Source: Hofstenia miamia (lineage: Eukaryota; Xenacoelomorpha; Acoela; Hofsteniidae). Taken from it: a DNA stretch of 64,000 nucleotides. The position numbers and the translations under genes were made by a program. The DNA is taken from the NCBI GenBank assembly GCA_900660155.1, contig CABFPE010000215.1:840405-904404 (forward strand). Direction: 5' to 3'. How positions within the stretch are numbered: position 1 is the first letter of the stretch; every line of letters starts with the position of its first letter. The notes under the pieces were generated by a model. The model was not told the DNA's origin. It searched no databases and saw only the letters and a list, made by a program, of their open reading frames with translations. Shown piece after piece: positions 13,101-25,100 of this stretch.

Positions 13101-16100
13101 GATATTAACTTATGGATAGAATTTGAAGAATTGCCATCAAAAAATCGTACATTTCCGAAACAACAGAAAAATCGGATCAGATGGGTGCATTAAGCAAAAA
13201 ACGGACGCTACCCAGAATTGGATTCAAATCTGAGTTTGATTGTCTATTCAGATTATTCTTGATGGCTATGACTTTCCTAATTACCAACCCTTTATGCAAA
13301 TTTCTTGTAATTTTTCCAAAATCAGGAGCTATTTACTAATTCTTTGAGATCTAATAAATTGAAAAACATTGCGTTACTGTCGATTTAATAAGACTAGCCG
13401 AAGAACTTGATTTTGACTGCCTTAAGAACAACGGTGACAGCCATCACAATACAAGGATGGACATGGGGGTTGAAACAAACCAGGCCTGTCCAATTTAAAA
13501 TTATGCCGTTTATTATCATTTTGTCAAAATAATTTTCAATTTTCTGGTTTGCTAGACCAACATTGGGCATGTTAGAAATCTACAATAAAACTATACTGAA
13601 ATCGAAAAACCTAAATTTAGATTTATAAGAGTGGGAGATACTAATATAACATGTCAATATATAAATTTTATTTTTCAACACATTGTTAACAAACTACAAT
13701 ATTTACTGCATTTGGGTTAATTTGTGTGCACCGTTGTGCAGTAGCCAAGTCGTCAGTTTTTTATAATGTCGACCCAGTTTTGTACCCCATTTTCTGCAAT
13801 GCATCGACTCAAGTCCATCTCTGAAACTACAAACACAGGCCTAAGTTGAAAGGAATTACAGAAGTTTGCATTAATATTTATGATAAAACTCGTCATTATT
13901 GAAAACAATGATATTTTACTGTTGTTGTCTTACATGATTCAGTGTTAATAAGCAAGTGGGCAACCACGTTTTTTAATTCAAATTCAATACAAAATTAAAA
14001 ATTTGGATTATTACATGCATAGTGTTATAGGTCCCATTCTTTTTGTTCAAAATGTATGTTTATTATTAAATAATAGACAATTTGTTCGACCAGGGTCCAA
14101 ATTGCCTCCACTCTACCAAACTTGAATACCACCACTAATAATATTCTGGTGGCAGCAGCGTAGATCAACGGCCGTAAATTTTATAATGGAGAAACTTGCT
14201 CTCTAGGAATTTCCTTGGCTTCTAACCTTTCTAGGTGCTAGAAACGGTTCTAGTCACACACAATATAATCTCCAATACAGATTAATATTTAAAATGGTTG
14301 ATACATTTTATCGGACGTTGAATTTACGTCTACACTTCATTGAATAAACTAACTTCATTTGGTGTCCATTGGAGGGGCCATGACCCCCTTGCCTCTCCCT
14401 CTGGACACGCTATTGGAAGCAGACTAACATTTCATTCATTTGTGGTCTTTCACAAAATACAGTCTCTGGCTTTGCTAAAAATTGCAAAATGGAAACATCT
14501 ATTTCCCTTAAATGCAAGGGAACTACGGGAGACCACGGTAAACCACTGAGGCTGATCCCAAATATTTTTTGATGAAAATGAAATCTGAAAAGAAGTGCAC
14601 ATCTACTGTGAAAAGGGGGAACTGAATCAGGCTGGGGTTTCTATTAGTTAAAGAACAGTACAATAATGCTCGGTTTATGCCATACAAATGTTGCAAATCT
14701 TACAAATAAACAGAAAATGAAGCGCTATACGTGGGCCTTCTTACCGTAAAGACTAGAAATTAGATCAATAAAGAAAGATACAGATTTGAGATGCATGACG
14801 TAAATATTTTTGGTGTACATTTAGATTATTGAAACGAACTCATGATGTGAGATGCCAAAGCCATGAGAATCATCATAAAGATTGCTTATTGGAGATAGTG
14901 AAGCATCTATTGTGAATCATGGATTGGATCTAGATCAGCAATATTAGTGCTGGGCGTCTTTACATTGCAGATAAAACAATGTACAAGATCCAATGCAGAG
15001 ATGAGGCACTTGCTAAGTGTGTTCTACCACAAATCTGTGAGTGGTCTAAAGATGACAGAAAATTTATGGAGATGGAGCTGTGAAGTCCTGTATGCATTTC
15101 TTGTTTTACAACAATGTTCCAGTTCTTGAGTGGTGTGACAATAGTTCTGATATGAACCTCATTCAGAATGTCTGGATTTATTAGAAGAATGAGGTGTCAA
15201 AACGGCATGCTACCAGAAAAAAGAATTCTGATTGAGTCATTATAGAGATTTGACATTGTAGTGATGGAATGAAAGAATGATGTCAGAGAATTATTGCCAG
15301 CATTCCATGTTGAATCTCAGCTGTTATAAAAAAAATAGAGGCAAATAACATCATATTAATGTATAATCATACTGTTTCAATATAGACTACTTAATAAAAT
15401 ATCTAGTTAATGCATATTTTAAATAAAAAGTTCAATTATCATAATAATTTGGGGAGCATAGTACACATTGAGGAAATGCTTTGTCAAAGAGCAGATGAAA
15501 TTTCTTCATACATCCTTAAGACTATAGTGCTTAGATTATAGAAGGAATGGCTTAAGGATAAATCTGAGGTAGTTTCTATTCTAATTTAGTCAAGTGAAAA
15601 ATTGTTTTGTGCAGTACTAACTCATATTAAGCATATTCGTAACACGACCAAATCTATGTGTTGTACAAAAAGTGCACAAAACTGTGTCCACGTAGCAAAA
15701 ACGCAAATAGGTTCTAACTGCTAACCTGACGGACAACTAGGTTTACATGGGATAAAAAAGAAGCAATGTAATTGTTGAATAATGCAAATAAATTATTTCA
15801 GTAAAAGACTGAGTTGAAACCAATTTCCAGGCAATAAGTAAATGAGAGTGTTGGATTACAGGAAGCCTCTCCTTGAGAATATCAAGCCTAACATCGATTA
15901 CTGTGAAAAACACATGTCGACAATACAAGGAAATCACTCCAGAATTATACATGGCAATAAATTTTCCGCAGTACAAATTATTACTTTCAGGTTAAATGCA
16001 GAAAATTTGAATTTTACGGCTGTTCCAGATTTCCAGGAAGCATAGATAACATGTAGTAGCAATTACTTCTCATCTCACACAATTTTGTAACTTTTGACTT

Positions 16101-19100
16101 AACATAATAATTACGATAAAATACATCAGAGTTTTAACAATTGAAATGTTTCCGTGCCTCATAAGAATAATTTTCATTGTCGACAAATTTTTCAACAATA
16201 AAACTGCAGGTTACCAATAAAAACGGTAAGACATTTCCATGCAAACGAACTTCAAGAAATATTTATCTTTATATAACCAAAACTACTATTTTATAGCGTA
16301 TTTTGCTTTTCACAAAATCATAAAAGTTGACTTAACTAGCTCGTAAAATTTTCGTTTACGCGTTTATCTCATTCCTTGTGAAACTGAAAGTATTTGACCT
16401 TTCGTTGATGCACTTTATCATATTTCGTTCGACAAAGTTATTGAACAATAAACAAAACTACAAAGTAAAGAAGAAAAACATATATTTGTCAATAATATCT
16501 CATTTTATCTACGATAGGCTCCCGTTATTAACCTTAAACAGCCTGGCGTCCATTATAATGGACAAACTGAAAACGTATTAATAGATTGTACACAAATATA
16601 TTTTGATCTGAAATTCTTTACGGACACACTCAGCAGGACTCCAATTAACAAAATCACACCGTAGTTTTCTCCTGAATTTGATTGGCTCAACACATCAATT
16701 CGTTTCAATTAAAAAGAAATCGTAATTAATCATTCAGAGTTGTTAATCTGCACATTCATACTTCACGCAGCTACTACGCAAAGGCAGTTGAAGGTAAGAA
16801 CTTGAATAAATTATTATGTATCAATTACATATCTTTAAGTTTGTTAAGTCATATAAATATAGCATACCGTCAATAGACAAGAAATTGTGTCACACTTCTA
16901 GTTTGTCCATTAAAATGGACATCAGGCATAATTTAAACAATATTTTTTAGATTTAAATCAAAATGCAACCTGATGACGTTATTGTTAAGTGGAGCAATGG
17001 CGAAGAGAATGTTACAGCTTTGGCAAATTTAAGGATACAACCATTTACTTCACCATTTACGTTTGACATACCTATTAAATGGGCCTCAGATCAAAGATGG
17101 AAAGGAAGAATCATGCGAGGTGAGGTATTCAAAAATGATGATGTTGTTGTAAAATGGGATAGAAATGGCGACACAAACACAGTTAATGTAAAAGATATTC
17201 TGTTATGTTCTTCAGACGCATGCCATGCCAATCAGTACGTCTCGACGGGTTTGGACATTGGCCAATGGTGAAAGAGTCAAGTGGGAGATGCAAAAATCAG
17301 CTTTGTGATAAAAAAAACCAAAGACTGCATGCTCTAAATGCAATGTCCATCTTTGCATTAATCAGAGAAACTGCTTTATGGCTTTCCATAATGTTTGAGT
17401 AACTTTGTAAACAATTTTTTGATTAAATTTTGGAGTTATTCAATTTCAAGGAAACATTCTAAAGTTTACCTGGTGTCCAATATAATGGACAAACTGATAA
17501 AAAATTAAATATAGAATTTTTTTAAAAAATTACAATTGATATCTGCACTAAGCAACTAAAGAGAAAATATTTCAATCCTAAATTGTAAATAATTAAATTC
17601 TAACCATACCCAGGCTGTTTAAGGTTAAACACACGATAAAAAGCATCTTTAAAAATTGTAACTTAAGAATAATAAAATATGACGTTATACGTGTTATTCT
17701 ACATTTTGGCTCAATTTTTTTTAGATATTCATCAAAATTCACCAAACTTCTTGCTGTCACGTATGTGTGTGACAAGTATTGTAGTCAGGAACATTTGAAA
17801 ACTTGTTGAAAAAGTGTCAGAGTGAAAAGCTTCAACAATGAAGAATTTCCTTCAATTCTATCCAAAATGCAAATATATCTTTAAAAGTAAAACTCACAAA
17901 ACATTATAACCGTCGAAACATACTTGCTAAAGAACAAAGATGTTGATGCTTCATCCGGAGTACTTCCTCGAGGAGCTTCACCTTTAAGAGATAGATCATG
18001 CACCATCTAAAAGTAAACCTTAAAAAGATAAACAAAAACAACTAAACCTGTGATTCCGGGTCGTATGATGAAGGAATGCACCTAGCTGACAAAGACATTT
18101 TAAGTGGAACTATTTCGAAATCATCGTGGTTTAGGGTGATTGTAGAAGTGAATCCAGGCTAAATATGATTTAGCAAATCATTGCAGGTACAAAAATTCGT
18201 TTATACATTGCTTGCTCTCAGGGTCAATTTGAAAATCATAGAATCAATATGATTGAAGGGCAAAAATGAATTTATGAATACTACAAAACTTTCGCAAGGC
18301 TGTTTTAGAAAAATAAAACTGAGAAATCATTTAGGAAAAGGGTTTGAATCACCAAAACATGATTTTTCGGATATTTCCAGCAAGTTAGTAACTGAAATTG
18401 ACACAAAATGGCAATTAAAAATAAATACGTACATCTACATAATCAGAGTAATTTTTAGCCCTAGAGAAAAGCTGTTCCTTGGTAGCACTAGCTGTTAGCA
18501 GATAAGGCTTCTCAGCTAAAGGTAGACTCTCTTGAAGGGGGAGATTGAAAGAATCCGGTGCTGGTGTACCTAAAGAAATTAACGAATAATAAAGAGAGGA
18601 TGGACAGTAGAAAAAGTAAGAAAACTTGCCTAAAGATAATGTTGAATTCGTTCGACGGAAAAAATTGTGACGCGGTTGTGGAGGTAGTGGTGGTTGATCA
18701 TCATCTGCGCTGTCATAATAACTTTCATCATCATCGCTTTCTAAGGCAACGCTGCTATCGTTGTCTTCTGATTGCATGCACCCGGCTTCAACACATTCCC
18801 GTCCATGTTTGGCAAAATAAACCAAAGCGTCTACAGGTAGGGCAGTAAAAATTTAGTTAAAACATCAATTTTCCTTAACCAATATGTATTGATTCAACCC
18901 ATGCAAAAGTTTGCCTAATTATTTCATATCAAACAGATATTCATAGTTTCCTGTTGATTTTCGCGTCAAATAACGCTATGCTGTTGGAAACATTGAATTT
19001 CCATTTTAATAGATAGATAATGAAAACCCATTTCAAAAGTTGTTTCAATATTTTTTATACAAGAATCAAATTTTTAGATTTTAGGAATTCAAAGTCTTAA

Positions 19101-22100
19101 CTAGGTATTTGTACAGATGCAGCAATAATTTTTGTTTTAATGTACCTAAATTTGATCAAACGTTTGGCCTAAAATCTGAAAAAAGTTTTTACTATGATTT
19201 TCCCAACTTTATTTGAATGTACTGTAAATCAACAACTCGTGTTAAGTAGCACAAATTCTATTGGAAGGAAATAAGAATCAATGAGCTCGTTATAGCAGAA
19301 AGAATACCTAATTTTAAAATACTCATCAATTGCAATTCAAAGCAACGCTATGATAGAGTACACGTCAATTATGTAAGAGTAATAAAAATATACGTACCCA
19401 AGATGTATGCAACATGTTTAAGTGAAGCGACATCGATTATAGGCAACGCGTCAGAATGTTCATCAGAATGAGCTCGCATTAACGAAAGTGCGTAGTGTAG
19501 GAAATCGCGACGAGCCGCTGAGCTATCTGCTCGCTCTTGGTGCGCTAAAACATTAAATAAAATTTACAAATACTTTGCGCCTAATATTACAAATTAAAGC
19601 GAAACTTGAAACACACTTGAATAATAAAATGGAGAAAATTAAGAACATCTAGGGAATCACCATTAACTATTGTTTGATGGAAGTGAAGAAAAACTATTTT
19701 CAAATATTCGAGGTGAAATAAACAAACGAACATGGAAGGCTGAGAGAATGAATACTTTTCACGAGAGAACTAGAGAACTGACAGGTTAACATTATCTCAT
19801 TTCAAAAGGCCAACCATTTTCCACATTTTCAAACAATTCCCCCATTGTATTAGGCAATTTGGAAATCGTTGGATATTGACACATCTCCCATGTAATGGTG
19901 GAAATTGCCGTGCAATTGAAAAACAACTATTCCCAGTGAACATTCCATTTTTAAAAAGTTCAGGTAGCTAGGCGGGTAAAACTCACTATTAATTAATACA
20001 TTGTGCAAAATATCGAATCAAATTCACAGTGTAGTGCTTGTGGGTCTCTATCAAACAAAAGAGAGTGTCATTGGCAGTGATGTCCGGTTAAACAGATTTT
20101 TTAACAACCTGTTTAAAAAATCGGTTAAAAGTTTAACCGATTTAACAAATTTATGATTTCTCAGCGATGAAAAATTTGAAGAGGGGACTCTTCAGAGTTG
20201 TAATCGGGCCATGATTTCAAGCCCGGGCACGGCCCTAGCCTTTTAACCCATAAACCAAGACCAGCCCGATCCGGACCGGCATATCCAAAACCATTATACG
20301 ATTTTTGTAAATAAAAAATTAAGCATATAATTGAAAATACTAAAATGAAAGCATTTTTGCATCAACAGCACCATTTAACAATAAAGTTAACTCGTGATGG
20401 CATCAAAAGCGATCGTCTTCAAATAAGGATGGGCCCACAATTGGAAAAGAATTCTAATGGAAATTTTTAAATTATTAATAGTGGTATTGCAGTATTAATA
20501 ATAAATATGTTTATTGTATATCATATAAAAATGTTACGAATTTATGCAGCATTCCCCTCGCAAACATGCAACTAAAAACAGTGTATTGTCTAAGTAATTT
20601 AAAGTTTACGCTGGGACATCTAAAGTATAAATGAAATTGATTGGTACTTGCTATTACTAAGACAATTTCTGAGTTAATTGTAATGATTGTGGCCGTGGAT
20701 TTACTTTTTGATATATATTAGTCCATTGAATATAATAGTTGATAAATTATTTTAATGTAAGATAATGTATATTAATTAATAAAATTTTAAACAATTCTAG
20801 GGTCTGTTTAAAAATTTCGGACCCGGGCCCGGCCCGGACTCTTAACATTTAAAGAGCGTTCACATCTGACACTTTATTGTCTGCTTCGCAGCGTAATTAA
20901 AAGATCACAAACATTTTCCCTTTACACCTCAAATAAATATGTCAATGTTGAAATTATTATCTCTATTTTCATTCAAATATGAACATTAGGCTATGGTTAG
21001 ACGCATGTGATTGGTCACTTCGTCTAACACTAACCCTACGCTCTTTTAAGTATAACTTGTCAAGATGTGGCTGCAATAATCCGCGATCAAAGAAAGGCCC
21101 CACAGCGTAAATCAACAATTCTACAGGATAATCTCGGTCGTTTTTCAGATTATGGGCAGAGATCAAACCAGTAACGAACTCATCTTGAAAAGCATTTTAA
21201 ATGGGTTGAAGCGAATAACTGTTATACCTGCTTGCTATGCTACAAAAGTCTGAAATCTGTTAAAAAGAATAATATACTAGCAAATGGATCTGATTATTTA
21301 AAACGAGTTCATGCCGATACGTTTAGTGCCTTACCTAAAGATGTGCTAGCTGGTCAGTCTCAAATTGGTCCTCACGTATGATAGATAAAGAGGGGTTTAG
21401 AAACCAGCATTGGGAATTATAACAGAGAGTGGGAGCTTTAAAGAGGATTAATTTCGAACGAGAATTAAGTGAATTCGGAAGTGAAGATATAAGGAAATAG
21501 AGAGAAGAGGAGAACTTCTTGGTTTTTAGTGCTACATGTTTAGACCATGAGAGTGTGGAGGAAATTATTACACCAAGATCACGAACATTGCGGTTAAACT
21601 GAATCGGATTGTGATCAAGATAAAAAACAGGAGGTGTGAAGATTTTAGAGGAACAGATAAGAAGAGCTTCAGTTTTGGAGATATTGAATGGGGGCGCATT
21701 AGTAGATGACCATAATTCAGCTTGAACAATGCTAGACTGTAGACTATTTGAGATAGAAGAGCAAATGCGAGTGTCATCAGCATATAGCATGCAATCACAA
21801 TTGGAGTCAGAAACTTGCGGCATAAAATCGTTGATGAAACGAATGAAGATGACTTTGATATAGAAGACGACACCTTTACAGTTGAAGAAAATTTATTAAA
21901 TTCGGAATTGATCTGATAATACAATTTTAAGAATTTGTAGGGTGTGGAGCACACCGTCTAAATAATTGTTTTAGCCGCAGTGAAAGACTTCACGTTTTTC
22001 AGAAAACTAAACACAGTACGCAAAAAAACTGGTCGGCTCGACACTTTCAGCAACATTGTGGGATGGTGTTTACAGGCAATTAAAATATTGTGTCAAAAAT

Positions 22101-25100
22101 CAACTTCTTGTAGATGAACAGAGATCAATAAATGGCCGGCACTTTGAGGAATTAGATTCTTTAGTGGTATTACAAATGCAGAAACTTCACGAAAAAATAA
22201 TGGAACAAGGTAAATTCTTGGAATCTGAACTGCTTGTAGCCGATTATGTTCTACCACAGGTTCGACGGATTTTGAAGTTTTTGGACGCCATTGTAAAGAA
22301 TGAAAATTGTCATCAAACGGTTAGGATTTTTTCTGCAAGTTTATATCAGAGAATGACACTAGCCGGGCGTTTTCGCACCTTTTCTGATATTATTCTTGCC
22401 GCAAGCGATCCTACAAAGACTTTGTTAACATCTGATGAGAAACTGATTGCAAAAGAAAAAATAAAATATTTCGCCTTACAGTCAGATGACGTTTTTACAA
22501 CTTGGACTTTCGAATGCAAAAAGGTTAAGAGAGGAAATACAAAGCAGCACGCCATTAATCGAGTTCGAGACAACAGAAGAAGAGCTTTCCCATTTTATCA
22601 ACAACACCAATGAAAATGTTCCCGCTCTGTCGTATTTTCAAGAAAACAAAAACAAGTGGCCTAACTTGGCAAAAGCAGCAAAAATAATTTTGAGCGTTCT
22701 ACCTTCTACTAACGTGCCCTCTCAAGGCCTCTTTTTGAAGGAATCAAGAAGAAATCGGCTCTCGTGTACGAGCATAAAAACTCGACTGTTAGCTTAAACT
22801 GTCAACAGAATTTTATTTGTTACTTTGTGGGGAAAGCTCTTGATTATCTACGCTCTTATCTGTCTAATCGAACACAACGAGTCATTGGAAACGAATGTCA
22901 TAGCGAAAATCTATTTTAAGAGGGGTTCCACAGGGATGAATTCTTGGGCCCTTATGGTTTCAATTTACACTCGCGATATAGGATTTTTGATGCAAAATCA
23001 CAACCATCAATACCACCTCTTTCCTGATGACAGCCAACTGTACATGGGATTCGTACTAAATGATGATTTTTTATATCAACGTGAAATCCGCAAAACAGAA
23101 AAATGCTTGCACGACGTCAAAAATTGGCTATATGAAAACCACATCAAATTAAATGAGTCAAAAACAGAAATCCTGCTGTTGGGGCACAAAAGATTCACAT
23201 CTGAACTTCGTAAAACGCTATCTATAAAAATTGGACATGAAGACATTTATACTATATGAACTTTCGATGGAGGCCCATGTTGACAAAATAAGAGAAGCAG
23301 CTTTATATAATCTTCGAAATATTGCTAGAAGCAGGAAAAATCTCACCCTAGATGTAACTAAATCTCTGGTATCTGCCCTTGTCTTATCACGACTGGACTA
23401 CTGTAATGCAATGATGGCTGGTTGTCCAAAATACCTATTAAAACGACTTTAAGTAGTGCTAAATTTCGCTACGAGAGTTGCTTTAAGGAAGCGTAAACGT
23501 GTTTCTGCCTATAATCTGTTAAGACAACTTTATTATCTCCCGATCGAGCAGAGAAAAGACCATAAGATTTTGACCATTGCGCATCGAGCTCTGTATTGCC
23601 AACAACCATCGTACATCCATGACCTTATTTCGCTATATACCCCACTCTCGTCTCTGCACTCTTCCGAAGATCGAACTTTACTCAACACACATCGTGCGTC
23701 GTCAAAGTTCAGTAACACGGCCTTCTCCAACTATGCTCCAATCGTTTGGAAAGCACTACCAAGAGAATTGCGTGAAATTAAAAGTGAACTGAAGCTTCGG
23801 GAAACCTTAAAAACACACCTCTTCAAAGTTGCAAACAGTTGGTAGTGCAAGATGCCGAACAGTATGCGCATTAGAATCCTTGTAAACTTTGACAATATTT
23901 AAAATTACAATTTGGAATGAATGCGCTACATAAGTATTCTAAATAAATAAATAAATAAATTGATAAATTGAAATGTTATTAACCCAAAACTTTTTTGAAT
24001 CTGTTAAAAAATTTGTTAAAAACACTAAGTAAGTAAATCTGTATAACACAATCTGTTAAAAAAATCCAACCTGGTAATGGTTAAAAAACTGTTAAAATTA
24101 TTTAACCAGACATCACTGGTCATTGGGGTATAAGAAAAATATTATGGGCCAGGTCAGGCTTAGGCCTAAGCTGAATTGAGCCGGGCTTAGACGTCCACAA
24201 AGTCAATTTTTTTTCAAGAAATCCTCCAAGATTTAAAAAAACAGTTTACGCTAGAGGATAAGGTGATTTTTACTAAAGTTACGTCATTACTTCTTATGTA
24301 AAATGAATAAACATCAATCTCATTAATTGTAAAAAGAAAGCATCTATTGAAAGAAACAACTTACAAGCAGATCTGCTACTACGTCGAGTTGGTTCTAAAA
24401 ATGGTCGAGTGGAAGGTGTAACAGATGTTTCCTGAGAATTGTGGCGTTTTTGTGATGGATGTAGTGGATGCGATGGATGCTGTGAATCACTTATTGCAAT
24501 TAAAGCAGATCCAAATTTCAATTGAGCCTCTGCTGAATCCATTACCGTTGCAAGCCAGGCCCAAGTGACTTCTAATCTTTGCTCAACATAGGACTAAAGT
24601 ATAATAAATGCACTTCATAAATATGGTTTAAATAATAAATAAAAATAAATAAATTCATTTTTAAAGAGAACACATTGTAATCATAGTGAATTTTAGTTAG
24701 CCGAAACTACTTAAAAACCGAGAAATTGAAAAAAATATGTATGTTTATAGTCAACATTACCAATGAGAAAGTGATTTCTAATTCGGCTGATTCAATTTCG
24801 CTAATGAAAACATTTAAACTTGATTTGCAACAAAATAATAAAAAGTAAAACAAATTTACTGTGAAGAAAGTGTGCTCATTTCAATTTATATATAAATCCA
24901 ATTTGCGTAGGAATTCGCTATCAAAACGTGCATTTGAAAGTGTAACGGTTAATATGGGTGCGTCATAATCAGGGATGCGAATTTTATGTTTAAACAAAGA
25001 CATATGTTTAAACATATTTAACATATAAAGACATATTTTTCAAAAGACATAATCAAGGACATAATCAGTAATCTACAAATGTCTTTAGAAATATTCTTGA

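Larger units (their letters stand above)
16532..17624 (+). mobile_element. piggyBac-like element, internally deleted, TTAA target duplication
   Basis: The 15-base inverted ends CCTTAAACAGCCTGG match exactly and each is flanked by TTAA (16528-16531 and 17625-17628), the piggyBac target signature. At 1093 bases it is too short for a full transposase of about 550-600 residues. It keeps a Cys-rich C-terminal tail. The block CCTGGYGTCCAWTATAATGG occurs near both ends in the same orientation (16542, 17469) and inverted at about 16900-16926. Confidence 0.88.
20075..24118 (+). mobile_element. hAT DNA transposon, 8-bp target duplication, two nested LINE inserts
   Basis: The ends CAGTGATGTCYGGTTAAA are inverted at 20075 and 24118. 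The 8 bases GTCATTGG flank both sides (20067-20074 and 24119-24126), the hAT target-duplication length. Subterminal CTGTTAAAAAA-like units occur at both ends. Between them lie a BED-finger trace, hAT transposase frames, a minus-strand LINE fragment and a plus-strand CR1-like LINE. Total length is 4044 bases. Confidence 0.93.

Noticed and set aside
18558-18848. 96-residue plus-strand frame
   Set aside because: It is the antisense of UBR5 exons 27 and 28; its His/Val-rich composition comes from the acidic codons on the other strand.
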